From contig NZ_MCIA01000008.1 of assembly GCF_003609635.1 (NCBI RefSeq), positions 108,080-172,079 on the forward strand: 64,000 bases of DNA. Direction: 5' to 3'. This document shows positions 36,904 to 47,035 of the stretch, piece after piece (within the stretch, counting starts at the first letter, position 1; every line of letters starts with the position of its first letter). A model generated the notes under the pieces. It ran no database searches. It worked only from the letters and a program-made list of their open reading frames with translations, and was not told the origin of the DNA. This stretch comes from Lacrimispora algidixylanolytica (lineage in GTDB: Bacteria; Bacillota; Clostridia; Lachnospirales; Lachnospiraceae). Made by a program: the position numbers and the translations under genes.

Positions 36904-38154
36904 TTATGATTCGTAAAGAGGATACTTGTCACAGATCTTTGTTACTTCGCCTCTGATATAATCTGCTTGATTCTCAAAATCCGTAGCAACCAGCCAGATG
37001 CATTCTGCAATCTTTTCCATGTCCTCTTCCTTAAGACCTCTTGAAGTAACCGCTGGAGTTCCGATTCTTACACCAGATGTAACAAATGGACTTTTGGGAT
37101 CGTTTGGTATGGAGTTTTTATTTAAGGTGAGGTAAACCTCATCACAGCGATTCTGAAGCTCTTTACCGGTCACTTCCATGCCTCTTAAGTCGATCAGCAT
37201 AAGATGGTTGTCTGTTCCTTCGGTAAGAATGTGAAAACCTTGTTTCATAAGAGCGGCTGCCAGCGCTTTTGCATTCTTTACTACCTGCTCCTGGTACGTG
37301 GTAAACTCAGGTTTTAAAGCTTCTCCAAAGCAAACTGCCTTACCTGCAATCACGTGCTCCAGTGGTCCACCCTGAATTCCTGGGAATATGGCCTTGTTAA
37401 AATTAAATTTATCTGCAGCTTCCTGATTGGCTAAAATCAGTCCGCCTCTTGGTCCACGAAGTGTCTTATGAGTCGTAGTGGTCACTACATCTGCATAAGG
37501 AATTGGACTTGGGTGAAGACCTGCTGCTACAAGACCAGCAATATGAGCCATATCAACCATTAAATAAGCACCAACCTTATCTGCTACCTCACGAAATCTT
37601 TTAAAATCAATGACTCTTGCATAAGCACTTGCGCCAGCTACGATTAATTTTGGTTTATTCTCAATGGCAAGACGCTCCATCTCATCATAATCTAGAAATC
37701 CATTATCATCAACGCCATAAGGAACAATATTAAAATAGAGACCGGAGAAGTTCACAGGGCTTCCGTGAGTTAAATGTCCACCATGGTTTAAGTTCATACC
37801 AAGAACCGTATCTCCATGCTGAAGCATGGCAAGGAATACTGCCATATTAGCTTGTGCACCAGAGTGAGGCTGAACATTGGCATAGTCACACCCAAACAGC
37901 TCTTTGGCGCGCTCTATGGCAATAGTCTCAACGACATCCACTTCTTCGCAACCGCCATAATAGCGTTTTCCAGGGTAACCCTCGGCATATTTATTGGTAA
38001 GAACGGAGCCCATTGCCATCATAACTGGTTCTGAAACAATATTCTCCGATGCGATCAGCTCTAAATTTCTTCTCTGACGTGCGCATTCCTTCTCAATGGC
38101 TTCACCAACTTCTCTATCATAGCCGGTAATAAACTTCATTACTTCATTTACCAT
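36904..38154 (-). CDS. glyA: serine hydroxymethyltransferase
   Basis: A 416-residue PLP enzyme that converts serine and tetrahydrofolate to glycine and methylene-tetrahydrofolate. Motifs: [30 protein letters not shown], and the PLP-lysine segment [19 protein letters not shown] 38154 is preferred over 38160 because GAGGG is only one base from the latter. It has a perfect consensus promoter (38205-38233), fitting a highly expressed one-carbon enzyme. Confidence 0.97.
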   Translation of the reverse strand: MVNEVMKFITGYDREVGEAIEKECARQRRNLELIASENIVSEPVMMAMGSVLTNKYAEGYPGKRYYGGCEEVDVVETIAIERAKELFGCDYANVQPHSGAQANMAVFLAMLQHGDTVLGMNLNHGGHLTHGSPVNFSGLYFNIVPYGVDDNGFLDYDEMERLAIENKPKLIVAGASAYARVIDFKRFREVADKVGAYLMVDMAHIAGLVAAGLHPSPIPYADVVTTTTHKTLRGPRGGLILANQEAADKFNFNKAIFPGIQGGPLEHVIAGKAVCFGEALKPEFTTYQEQVVKNAKALAAALMKQGFHILTEGTDNHLMLIDLRGMEVTGKELQNRCDEVYLTLNKNSIPNDPKSPFVTSGVRIGTPAVTSRGLKEEDMEKIAECIWLVATDFENQADYIRGEVTKICDKYPLYES

Positions 38155-38204
38155 ATCCATTCCCTCACATTCCTTTAAAAAGTGCCACTTTTGTATTTTG
38201 GTCG

Positions 38205-38233
38205 ATTATATAGCTACTTCCCTATTATGTCAA
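38205..38233 (-). promoter_or_regulatory. consensus promoter of glyA
   Basis: TTGACA (38228-38233), a 17-base spacer and TATAAT (38205-38210), all matching consensus on the minus strand, between the recJ stop and glyA. Confidence 0.88.
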
Positions 38234-38239
38234 GACTTT

Positions 38240-39958
38240 CTATGATTCCTTCAAAATCTTGTAATTTTTTATAACGATCTGCAACGATTTATTTCCATTG
38301 TACTCATTCACCGTGGGATAATAAATCACATCCAACTTACGACTGTCCAAAAGTTCCTCAAGAAAAGAATCTCCATTGGCAAAAAGCAGCGCGTCCATTG
38401 GCATTCCCTGACCAGAGGCAAGAGAAAACTTTACCACGTTTCTGTTCTTTCCAAGAACTCTGACACTTCGAATAGACAATCCCTTTTGGGCAAACAAGGG
38501 CTTTTCATTTCCTTGTCCAAAAGGTTCTAAAAGATCCAGCTCTTCTATTAAAGGTTCATCTATGTAATCAAGAGGCATGGGGACATCAATCCATATTTTA
38601 CGAACGAAATCATCTTCCCCAAGCTTTGCAAGTTCATTTAAACGGTTGCGAAGCGGTTCTACGTTCTCTCTTTCAAGGGAAAGTCCCGCTGCCATTGGGT
38701 GCCCTCCAAATTTTACTAAAAGATCCTTTACTTCTACCAATGCATCAAACATATGATACGCTTCGATGGAGCGACCAGATCCCTTTACCCCTTCCTCTCC
38801 ATCGGTTAAAACAAAGGAGGGCTTTTGGTATTGCTCACGCAGTCTTCCTGCTATAATACCTGCTAACGACTCATGACAGTCAGGCAGATATACCACCAGC
38901 ACTTTGTCATTTTGGTGTAAAGATTCTACCTGCTCTATGGCTTTTTCCGTTCCCTGTTTTGTCATGGTCTTTCTCTGATCGTTTAGATCCTTTAATTCCT
39001 GGGCCATACGGTCCGCTTCTTCTTCACTTTCACTTAGGAGCAGAGATAGGGCAAGTTTTGCCGTATGAAGACGCCCTCCTGCATTTAAACAAGGTCCGAT
39101 GACAAAGCCAATTTGATAGCCTGTAATCGCATCCGGATCCAGATTATTCTTTTCAATCAGCTTTTTAAGACCAAGACTTTTTGTCTGCCCCATTCTCTTT
39201 AAGCCTACCTTTACGATGATGCGGTTCTCATCTTGAAGCTTCATCACATCTCCAACCGTAGCTATGGCTGCGAACTCTATCATCTCCAGCCATTTCTCCT
39301 GTGGTATGGAATAAGCTTCATAAAGAGCCTGTACCAGCTTATAAGCCACCAGTCCGCCGCAGATCTCAGGGTATGGGTAGGAACAGTCCATCTGCTTGGG
39401 ATTGATGATGGCATCTGCTGGAGGAAGGACTTCCACTCCATCTTCCTTCCTGATATCATGATGATCCGTAATAAGCACCGTTAAACCCAGTTCCTTTGCA
39501 AGGGCTATCTGAGTTGTCGCTGCAATTCCATTGTCACAGGTTAAGATGGTATCAATCCCGTCTTTAGCCGCCTGGCGGATAATAGATTCATTAATCCCGT
39601 ATCCATCTTTAATCCGGTCCGGAATCTCATAATCTGCATAAGCTCCAATCTCGTTGAGTGCACGGTATAAAAGATAAGTAGAACAGACTCCATCAATATC
39701 GTAATCTCCTACGATTCTAATTCTCTTTTTCTCGCGGATCTTTTCCATTAATATCGTAACTGTAAGTTTCATGTCTTTTAAAAAATAGGGACTGTACAGA
39801 TCCTTTAATCCGCCGTTTAGATATTTATCCATGGATTCCATTCCAACCACATCCCGGTTTCGTATGATTCTCGCCGTAACCGGAGAAATCCCATGATACT
39901 TTGCCAACTCCTCAAAATCTGCCCGTTTTGTTTGTAGCATCCATTTTTCTGCTGCCAT
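38240..39958 (-). CDS. recJ: single-stranded-DNA-specific exonuclease RecJ
   Basis: A 572-residue DHH/DHHA1 exonuclease acting in recombination and repair. Motifs: VGDYDIDGVCST (motif I), ILTCDNGIA, LITDHHDIRKEDG (the DHH), NPKQMDCSYPYPEICG, and GGHPMAAG (motif of DHHA1). The C-terminal OB-like domain ends in a short basic tail. It is at the short end of the RecJ range. Single gene between the metallopeptidase and glyA. Confidence 0.93.
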   Translation of the reverse strand: MAAEKWMLQTKRADFEELAKYHGISPVTARIIRNRDVVGMESMDKYLNGGLKDLYSPYFLKDMKLTVTILMEKIREKKRIRIVGDYDIDGVCSTYLLYRALNEIGAYADYEIPDRIKDGYGINESIIRQAAKDGIDTILTCDNGIAATTQIALAKELGLTVLITDHHDIRKEDGVEVLPPADAIINPKQMDCSYPYPEICGGLVAYKLVQALYEAYSIPQEKWLEMIEFAAIATVGDVMKLQDENRIIVKVGLKRMGQTKSLGLKKLIEKNNLDPDAITGYQIGFVIGPCLNAGGRLHTAKLALSLLLSESEEEADRMAQELKDLNDQRKTMTKQGTEKAIEQVESLHQNDKVLVVYLPDCHESLAGIIAGRLREQYQKPSFVLTDGEEGVKGSGRSIEAYHMFDALVEVKDLLVKFGGHPMAAGLSLERENVEPLRNRLNELAKLGEDDFVRKIWIDVPMPLDYIDEPLIEELDLLEPFGQGNEKPLFAQKGLSIRSVRVLGKNRNVVKFSLASGQGMPMDALLFANGDSFLEELLDSRKLDVIYYPTVNEYNGNKSLQIVIKNYKILKES

Positions 39959-40028
39959 GTTTTTAATTCTCCCTGTCAGCCAAATAAAACCGGCTTTTCT
40001 TTCTCTTTTTCGTCGCTTACGCTAGAAC

Positions 40029-40784
40029 TTAGTAAATCCCGTCTAGCTTTTCTCCCCAGTATTTTAACTCTTTCCGTCTTTCCATGTAATCTGGAAGTAC
40101 CTGGGCCACTACGCTCCAGAACTGCCTGGAATGGTTCATATGGAGCCGATGAGCCAGCTCATGAACCACCACATAGTCCGCAAGGGCCTCTGGAAGAAGT
40201 ACAAGTCGCCAGTTAAAGTTTATATTTCCCTTTCCGCTGCAGCTCCCCCACCGAGTTGCTTGATCCCTTATGGAAATCCGCTCAAAAGTGACCTTCATAA
40301 GCATCGCCCACTGTGCGGTCTTTTTTTCTAAGTATCCTTTTACCTTTTTCCGGTACCAAAGCTTCATAACTTCCTTGACTTTTAGCTGATATTCCAATTC
40401 CTTGCCTTCGTGAGAAGGACCCGTTACTAAAATTCCTGCTGCCGTCTCCCGAACGATATAACTTTTCTTATATGGTTCTACGGAAACATTAAAAACCACA
40501 TTGTTCCCAAAAAGCAGGACAGACGCTCCATCTATCCACTGAAATTCCTGTCTTTCTTCCTGCTTTTTATGTATTTTCCACAATTGCTTGTAAAGCCAGT
40601 CCTTATTCTCCACAATCAGACGATGTCCTGCTGCCGCAGAGACTTGGTAGGGAAGCCTTACGATCACTTCTCCCTCCTTCGTCACCTGAACTGCCATGGT
40701 ACGACGTTTGGACGTGATGATTTTATAATTACAAATGCTTCCATCTCGAAACGTAATGCTATCTGATTCCATACCTGCTATCAC
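40029..40784 (-). CDS. YgjP-type (DUF45) metallopeptidase-like protein
   Basis: A 251-residue protein with the zincin motif HELAHRLHMNHSRQFW in the C-terminal third and TRWGSCSGKGNINFNWRLV just before it, the signature of the YgjP/DUF45 (WLM/SprT-like) family. The N-terminal half is beta-rich. Probable zinc-dependent peptidase of unknown target. Start uncertain: GTG 40784 or ATG 40772, both with weak sites. Confidence 0.78.
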   Translation of the reverse strand: MIAGMESDSITFRDGSICNYKIITSKRRTMAVQVTKEGEVIVRLPYQVSAAAGHRLIVENKDWLYKQLWKIHKKQEERQEFQWIDGASVLLFGNNVVFNVSVEPYKKSYIVRETAAGILVTGPSHEGKELEYQLKVKEVMKLWYRKKVKGYLEKKTAQWAMLMKVTFERISIRDQATRWGSCSGKGNINFNWRLVLLPEALADYVVVHELAHRLHMNHSRQFWSVVAQVLPDYMERRKELKYWGEKLDGIY

Positions 40785-40954
40785 AACCTTAATCTATATG
40801 TTTGATCCATCTATCCAAAATATAATAGAGAACCTTCTATTTTCATTTATAAAAAATGAATGCACTTCAAACATCTTATTATAACATAATTTTTCCTCCC
40901 GTCAAATGACTGAACACCTGCATTTCTTTGTTTATAGAAGCATTTTTTCATATG

Positions 40955-40995
40955 AAAAAGGAGCTGCGCACTAATTACTTAGTGCAACAGCCCCC
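40955..40995 (-). terminator. second terminator downstream of the fructan operon
   Basis: On the minus strand a nested stem (GGGGCTGTTGCACTAA, loop, TTAGTGCGCAGCTCC) followed by TTTTTC. Together with the stem at 41116-41157 it closes the operon. The remaining 40785-41202 sequence has no gene; a small AGCGC-ATAA-GCGCC hairpin lies near 41017. Confidence 0.6.
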
Positions 40996-41115
40996 TGTAC
41001 GGTTTTTGGTAAACAGACTATCATAGCGCATAAGCGCCTTAGATCCTCAGCTTTGCGCCCACGCCTTTCAATGGGTTTGCCTTTGGAACTATTTGTTTAT
41101 CGAACTATAACAAAC

Positions 41116-41157
41116 AACCACTACGATAATGCTTTTTTATAACGCATAGTAGTGGCT
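41116..41157 (-). terminator. terminator of the fructan operon
   Basis: GCCACTACTATGC and GCATTATCGTAGTGG arms around an 11-base loop, then TTGTTTG on the minus strand, 46 bases after the last gene. Confidence 0.55.
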
Positions 41158-41202
41158 TTAACTTGATTCAGAACTGCTATTACGTCTATATCTATGCATC
41201 TA

Positions 41203-42672
41203 TTAACCAATGTCGTATTTTACTATATTAATGTCAGCTTCTCCTTCTGTATAGAATGAGATGCCTTTTGCATCCAACGGTGTATAAATAAGAGCAGACA
41301 TAGCTTGCTCCCCGTCATTTACAAATAATTCCACTGAAAATTTATCCAAAAGAAGCCTAACCTTTATTTTATGTTTTCTATCTGCAACATACATGCTTCT
41401 TTTATGTATCATATCTTTCCTTATACCTGAGTATTCTCTATTTATACTTACTTTGTTTTCCTCTGCATCATACTCTATCATGGTCTGAAATTCTTTATTT
41501 TTTGCAAAAGCTATTGAGAACACCTTGAAATTTCCTGCGTTAATTTCCACTGTCAGGTCGATACAGCGCCCTGACACTTTCTCCAAGGTCATATCACCAT
41601 GAATTTTTAAATCATGAAAAGTTACTGTTTGTTTATAATACTGCGCTAGCTCCCTAACCGGATTTTGAATTAGTTTCCCACCCCTGATATTTAATTCTCT
41701 TGGAATCGTCATCATTCCTGACCACAAAAAATCATCGGGTACCAAATGATTTTCCCATGATTGCATCCACCCAATCATGATCCTTCTTCCATCCTTTGTT
41801 TCCAATGTCTGAGGTGCATAAAAGTCAAGGCCGTAATCTATGGTACCAACAGATTCTCTTGTAAATGAATGTCTGTCTTTCTCATAATTACCAATGAAGT
41901 ATGCAGTTCCATTTCCATTATGAAACTCCAATCCCTTAGCAATCATATCTTGAGGCGAAATCAAAAGTACCTGTTTTCCATCTAAGGCAAAAAAATCTGG
42001 GCATTCCCACATTTTACCATACTCATTTTTACAGCTGTCCAGGACGGTAATATAGTTCCAATCTGTCAGATTCTCAGACCGAAACAATACTATTTGTCCG
42101 CTACCATCTGCACTCCTGCTTCCAACCGCTGCATAAAAGCTATCTTGTTCCTTCCATATCTTCGGATCTCTAAAATCAGTTAAACTGCTGCCTTTTGGAA
42201 GTTGTTCATGCGTAATGACCGGATTGTTTTCCAGTTTTTCATAATCTTTTCCATCGCCAACCGCGATACACTGTGTCTGAAAAATAGCGGAAGAACCGTC
42301 TTCTCTCTTTTTTTCCTGCACTCCCGTGTACATGAGCACATGCTTTTCTTCATATTCCAAAGCACTGCCTGAGAAACAGCCTTGGGCATCATATTCCCTA
42401 TCAGGAGCTAATGCCGTCTGTAATTGCTCCCATTTTATCAAATCTTTGGATTTACTGTGTCCCCAGTGCATTAGTCCGTTTCTTGTCTCATAGGGATTGT
42501 ATTGATAAAACAGATGATACTCCCCCTTATAAACAGAAAATCCATTGGGGTCATTAATCCAGCCAACCGGAGCACTTACATGAAAAGAAGGTCTTTGCTC
42601 CTGTGGAATCTCCCTACCCATTATCTGTTCATATTCTCTGGCCTTTTCTAACTTTTCTTTATTTACTTCCAC
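41203..42672 (-). CDS. cytoplasmic GH32 sucrose-6-phosphate hydrolase / fructosidase
   Basis: A 489-residue GH32 enzyme with nucleophile Asp41 in WINDPNG (38-44), FRDPK (transition-state Asp) and MWECPDFF (acid/base Glu), then a C-terminal beta sandwich. No signal peptide. It would split sucrose, sucrose 6-phosphate or short fructans. The start is GTG at 42672, set by GAGGAAAG 6 bases upstream; the gene overlaps the fructokinase gene by 14 bases, so the two are coupled. Last gene of the operon. Confidence 0.9.
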   Translation of the reverse strand: MEVNKEKLEKAREYEQIMGREIPQEQRPSFHVSAPVGWINDPNGFSVYKGEYHLFYQYNPYETRNGLMHWGHSKSKDLIKWEQLQTALAPDREYDAQGCFSGSALEYEEKHVLMYTGVQEKKREDGSSAIFQTQCIAVGDGKDYEKLENNPVITHEQLPKGSSLTDFRDPKIWKEQDSFYAAVGSRSADGSGQIVLFRSENLTDWNYITVLDSCKNEYGKMWECPDFFALDGKQVLLISPQDMIAKGLEFHNGNGTAYFIGNYEKDRHSFTRESVGTIDYGLDFYAPQTLETKDGRRIMIGWMQSWENHLVPDDFLWSGMMTIPRELNIRGGKLIQNPVRELAQYYKQTVTFHDLKIHGDMTLEKVSGRCIDLTVEINAGNFKVFSIAFAKNKEFQTMIEYDAEENKVSINREYSGIRKDMIHKRSMYVADRKHKIKVRLLLDKFSVELFVNDGEQAMSALIYTPLDAKGISFYTEGEADINIVKYDIG

Positions 42673-43696
42673 GATCTCTTTCCTCCTCGTAATATTTATC
42701 AGTATTATTTTTGTATTTTTCCAAGAGTTCATCTATTTCGTCTTTATCCGGCATCACACACAAAGCCCCCGGTCTCGTTGTAATAATAGCCGCACCTGCA
42801 CCTGCATGGCATAATAATTCCTGTAATTTTACTTCATTAAAATGATCTAAGCCATATTCCAAGATATAGTGAATTGCAATTCCGTTAAAGGTGTCACCCG
42901 CTCCCGTGCAATCAATGGTATTACTTTGAATAAAAGCTTTTTGAAAGATACACTGTTTCTTATAATATGCATAGCTTCCTTCCATGCCCATTGTAGCCAG
43001 AATCAGCCTAATACCTGGATATTGCGTTTGAATCCTTTTAATCCCTTCCTCAATGTCACTTGTATCAAATAAAAACTGGATCTCGTTATCGGATATTTTT
43101 AAGACATCACATTTTGACAGCCCATAGTGAATGGCCTCTTTCGCCATTTTTTCATCAGCCCATAAAGGCAATCTTAAGTTGGGATCAAAAGTAAGGATAC
43201 AACCACTCTCTGACGCTGTTTCTATTGCTTTTTGAGTGGATTTTCTTACCCCTTCAGCCGTCATCGATAACGTACCAAAATGAAATATCTTCGTCTTTGC
43301 AAAGATCTCTTCCTCAATCTCATTTTCTCTAAGCATCATATCTGCTCCAGGTTTTCGGTAGAAGGAAAAGTCTCTTTCTCCATTTTGCTTGTTTTGGACA
43401 AACGCTAATGTAGTAGGGATTTCCTCATCCATCACAAGAGCCTGTGTATCAATTCCCAGACTTGAAACCCTCTCTTTTAGCATGTGCCCGAAGGCATCAT
43501 TTCCAACTTTTCCAATAAATGCGGTTTTTCTTCCAAGTTTTGTGAGTATTGCCAGTACATTACAGGGTGCCCCTCCTGGATTGGCTTCAAAAAGAGAATT
43601 TCCTTGCTTACTTTTTCCATATACGGTAAAATCAATTAACAATTCTCCCAAGGCAATAACATCATACGGTCTTTCTTGCAATTCCTTTTTCTTCAT
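42659..43696 (-). CDS. fructokinase (PfkB family)
   Basis: A 345-residue PfkB-type sugar kinase. N-terminus YDVIALGELLIDFT, NPGGAPCNVLAILTKLG substrate loop and the C-terminal anion-hole motif DCTGAGDTFNG. By family and context it phosphorylates fructose released by the two GH32 enzymes. It sits between them in the operon, 36 bases after the secreted enzyme gene. Confidence 0.9.
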   Translation of the reverse strand: MKKKELQERPYDVIALGELLIDFTVYGKSKQGNSLFEANPGGAPCNVLAILTKLGRKTAFIGKVGNDAFGHMLKERVSSLGIDTQALVMDEEIPTTLAFVQNKQNGERDFSFYRKPGADMMLRENEIEEEIFAKTKIFHFGTLSMTAEGVRKSTQKAIETASESGCILTFDPNLRLPLWADEKMAKEAIHYGLSKCDVLKISDNEIQFLFDTSDIEEGIKRIQTQYPGIRLILATMGMEGSYAYYKKQCIFQKAFIQSNTIDCTGAGDTFNGIAIHYILEYGLDHFNEVKLQELLCHAGAGAAIITTRPGALCVMPDKDEIDELLEKYKNNTDKYYEEERDRGSK

Positions 43697-43732
43697 ATTT
43701 CTTTCAACCTTTCAGACATACCGGGTGATTTT

Positions 43733-45292
43733 TTAATTAGCATAAAACATTTGAATATCTGAAAATCTAACATCACTCATTCCAAAAATACCCCACCCAT
43801 TATCAACTGCACGATAAATACGATTGCTTAATACCTTAGTATTATCGAGATAAATTACAATAATTTCATTTTCCACCACTACTTTTAAATCATATTTTTT
43901 TCCGGATTGAAATTTAAAATCCGAGTATGTAATTGGTCCCGCGCTAACCTCATCCGCTACAGATTTTTTATCATAGTGAATTTTCCCTAATTGTGTATCT
44001 AATAATATGGCATACGCCTCTTTAAAGTTTCCTGTATTGCCAAAATAAAATCCCCCACCTTTTTCAGAAGCATCTTCAAAAGCAACCTTACACCTCAATA
44101 GCATCGTTGATGGTAAATCCCCAAAACTTACTCCTGCTATTTGATCCGTTTTTCCTTTCAGAATAAGGGAATTATTTTCATTCCAAGCCTTACCATAAAA
44201 CGCTTCGTATGGAAGCTCTACTTCTTTATTAAAGTACTCTTCCTCAAATTGGTGAGGTATCTTAGCCTTTAGCGTACCGTCTTCGTTTTGTTCCAACTCA
44301 TAGGCACATAAGTTTCCGGCCCAACTGTAGTCTTCCAAATCATCTTGATACTTTTTCCGGTCAATAAAACCAAACAGATACCGTTTTCCCTCATACTCCA
44401 CTGTTTTTGCAGCATAATATGCATTTCCGTCCAGAACCGGATATTCAGGTTTTATCCATGGTCCCTCCATACTTTCACTCATTTGATAATAGGAAACGTT
44501 ATTCCAGCTATAAAACAGATAATAGTACTTTCCCATTTTAAAAAGATCCGGACATTCAAGGAAATACAATTCTTTCTGCTCATAGAATGTCCCTTCCAAT
44601 GACCATGTCGATAAATCTTTCGAAGTGTAAGAAAGGATACTCCCTCCTTCTTCTCCTTCTTTTCTTGCAGACACTAACATTTGATAACACTGTTTTTCAT
44701 CATTGAAAAACACGAAAGGATCCCTAAAATCATTACCGCTATAGCCCCCAGGAGCCCAAAAGGTATCTTCCTGTATCTTTTCCCAGGTCACATTATCTTT
44801 ACTTACTGCATGCATGATACATTCTTTATCTTTATTCACAGAAGGGTTTATGTCGTTATGTCCGGTATAGAAACAATGGTATACTCCATCTGCTAAAATA
44901 AAGCTTCCTGTACCCACCGCCAGATCTAAATCTTTCAAATCACTTCCAAACGGAATAACCACTCCGTCATCCTCATATCCATATAAATTCCTTGTAGAAA
45001 ACTTATGGATAGGATGATATCCAACTCCGTTATTATCGGTATCATACAGGTAATACAACTGGAGTTTTTCACCGTCATTCAACGGCATGATATCACCCAC
45101 CCACGCATTATTAGATTTCACAAACAACTTATACTCTTTTTCCTTATTTTCTACTTTCGATATTCCACTCAAATTTACCATTCTTTTGTCCACTGTTATT
45201 TGCTTCTCTTTTTCTGTATTTATATCTAAATTTCCCCCACACCACCATACGGTTAGACACACCACAATTATACAAAGAAACAGTTTTCTCAT
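43733..45292 (-). CDS. exported GH32-like fructan hydrolase with altered nucleophile motif
   Basis: A 519-residue protein with an N-terminal hydrophobic export segment (LFLCIIVVCLTVWWCGGN; a poor lipobox at Cys18). The propeller domain keeps FRDPF and LECPDLF, but the usual WxNDPNG is replaced by AWVGDIMPL, which still holds an Asp in the right place. The C-terminal half is a beta-sandwich. Likely a levan- or inulin-cutting enzyme outside the cell that feeds the ABC importer encoded upstream. A strong stem-loop (45316-45349) separates it from the binding-protein gene. Confidence 0.75.
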   Translation of the reverse strand: MRKLFLCIIVVCLTVWWCGGNLDINTEKEKQITVDKRMVNLSGISKVENKEKEYKLFVKSNNAWVGDIMPLNDGEKLQLYYLYDTDNNGVGYHPIHKFSTRNLYGYEDDGVVIPFGSDLKDLDLAVGTGSFILADGVYHCFYTGHNDINPSVNKDKECIMHAVSKDNVTWEKIQEDTFWAPGGYSGNDFRDPFVFFNDEKQCYQMLVSARKEGEEGGSILSYTSKDLSTWSLEGTFYEQKELYFLECPDLFKMGKYYYLFYSWNNVSYYQMSESMEGPWIKPEYPVLDGNAYYAAKTVEYEGKRYLFGFIDRKKYQDDLEDYSWAGNLCAYELEQNEDGTLKAKIPHQFEEEYFNKEVELPYEAFYGKAWNENNSLILKGKTDQIAGVSFGDLPSTMLLRCKVAFEDASEKGGGFYFGNTGNFKEAYAILLDTQLGKIHYDKKSVADEVSAGPITYSDFKFQSGKKYDLKVVVENEIIVIYLDNTKVLSNRIYRAVDNGWGIFGMSDVRFSDIQMFYAN

Positions 45293-45315
45293 ACCATAAT
45301 TTCCCTCTCCTTTTA

Positions 45316-45349
45316 AAAAGGTGTTGTTATTGAAATCAACAACACCTTA
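45316..45349 (-). terminator. intercistronic stem-loop after the binding-protein gene
   Basis: AAGGTGTTGTTG / TAACAACACCTT arms followed by TTTAAAAGG on the minus strand. Probably a partial terminator or mRNA end that keeps the binding protein more abundant than the enzymes behind it. Confidence 0.6.
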
Positions 45350-45355
45350 CTCTAT

Positions 45356-46999
45356 TTACTCAGCTAAATATTTATCTAAATATGTTTGTTTCAATTGAAG
45401 ATACTTTGATATACCATAGCCTTCCAGCTTTTCTAAATACGCATCCCATTCTTCGTTAACACCGCCGTTTAAAATCCACTCTGCTTTTTTTTGATTTACA
45501 TATTTATCAAGATCTGTTGTATATTGTGTAACCGTATCTGTATCTTCCTGACTCATGAATACATTCGGATATACATATTTTTCAATCATATCTTTGGTAT
45601 AAATATCTTTAATCCAGTCTAATCTGTATTGTGCATCAGCCGGGGAAGTTACATAAGTTCCATAGTAACTGTTCAGAATTGCCAAAGGTCCCGCAACATT
45701 TTGTGCCTGCCTCACTTCAACCGGTGATTCACTTCCAAGATCCATATGCTGCAGCATACCGCTGTCTGTCATTTCAAAGATATTAAACTTATCTTTTTCT
45801 CCGTAAGTACCCCAATTGTTCTGTATGGATTGTAATGGTTCATACATCTGATCAATCCATGCCGCTGCCAAAGCCGGATTTTTGCAGTTACTTGTCAGCA
45901 CACTTCTTCCCCTGTCAAAACCACTTGTTGCACTGCTACTTTGCCTTGGAACACTTACCGTACCTGTAGGACCTGCCAATGCTGGCAACGGAATATAATC
46001 ATCCACATTTGCCGCGATATTAGCGCTATCCCATGAAAAAAACAATCCGTATCGTCCTGCTTTTCCTTTCGCTACAAAAGTGGACCAGTCTTGTGTAAAT
46101 ACCTCCGGATCAATCACTCCCTTTGTTTGCAATTCATGCAACCAGTTAATTGCATCTTTATATCCATCCTGAGTCGCTGTGTAAAGTACTTTTTTATCAT
46201 TTGTTACTGCAATATGATCGGGAACATCACCAAATCCTTTTCCAAAAGCTCCCATTAAAAAGCTTACATCTTCATTTCCACCATTAATAATAAAGGACAT
46301 CGGAATGGTATTACCATTTCCTGCCGGATCCTTTTCCTTGAAGGCAATCAAAACTTCTTCCAATTCAGCCGTGGTAGTAGGAACTTTTAATCCAAGTTCA
46401 TCTAACCAAGTCTTATTAATAAATGGCATATCTCCTATTGTCTGTATCGCTTCTTTATCAGAACCCAACTGCTCAATCCAAGGGAATGCATAGACATGCC
46501 CATCAGTTGCTGTTATCATGGAACGATACTCCGGATTCTCATTGAGGATAGCTTTTAAATTTGGCATATTGTTGTCAATTAACTCTTCCACTGGAATAAT
46601 TACATTTTGTTTTGCATAGCGAAGTAAATCATAGTCGCTCATGCCCGCATTAAATAGTCCGTCCGGAAGACTCTTAGCCTGCGCCAATGCTAAATTTTTC
46701 TTGTCACTGAACTGATCTTCTACAAAACAGGTCCAGTCAATATGTACATTGGTTTTCTCTTCCAGTCTTTGGAAAATAACTCTATCATTCGGATTCTGCG
46801 TAGAATTTGCTGATGCATTGGTTATGAACGATAATGTAGCTGTTTCTTTCAGCGGGAATGTGATGTCTACCGGGTTTCCATCTGAGCCCTTTCCCACCGC
46901 TTCTGCTGCTCCGTCACCCTTACTCCCGCAAGCTACTGCAGACAACACCATAAATGATGCTAATAAGACTGACAATGATTTTTTCATTCTCTTTTTCAT
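45356..46999 (-). CDS. ABC transporter sugar-binding lipoprotein
   Basis: A 547-residue extracellular solute-binding protein of the LplA-type (large) family. Lipoprotein signal MKKRMKKSLSVLLASFMVLS with lipobox AVAC (Cys24). It would hand fructo-oligosaccharides to the two permeases encoded before it; substrate inferred from the GH32 and fructokinase neighbours. Start has a GGAGA site. Third gene of the operon. Confidence 0.9.
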   Translation of the reverse strand: MKKRMKKSLSVLLASFMVLSAVACGSKGDGAAEAVGKGSDGNPVDITFPLKETATLSFITNASANSTQNPNDRVIFQRLEEKTNVHIDWTCFVEDQFSDKKNLALAQAKSLPDGLFNAGMSDYDLLRYAKQNVIIPVEELIDNNMPNLKAILNENPEYRSMITATDGHVYAFPWIEQLGSDKEAIQTIGDMPFINKTWLDELGLKVPTTTAELEEVLIAFKEKDPAGNGNTIPMSFIINGGNEDVSFLMGAFGKGFGDVPDHIAVTNDKKVLYTATQDGYKDAINWLHELQTKGVIDPEVFTQDWSTFVAKGKAGRYGLFFSWDSANIAANVDDYIPLPALAGPTGTVSVPRQSSSATSGFDRGRSVLTSNCKNPALAAAWIDQMYEPLQSIQNNWGTYGEKDKFNIFEMTDSGMLQHMDLGSESPVEVRQAQNVAGPLAILNSYYGTYVTSPADAQYRLDWIKDIYTKDMIEKYVYPNVFMSQEDTDTVTQYTTDLDKYVNQKKAEWILNGGVNEEWDAYLEKLEGYGISKYLQLKQTYLDKYLAE

Positions 47000-47035
47000 G
47001 CTTTCTCTCCTTTTTTGTTGTATATAAATTTAATC

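Noticed and set aside
38161..38239. Possible riboswitch before glyA
   Set aside because: The gap between promoter and start is too short and shows no glycine, THF or purine aptamer features.
40781..41202. Third copy of the structured repeat near 41.0 kb
   Set aside because: It shares a CTTATGCG word and small hairpins but the 43-base core does not align.
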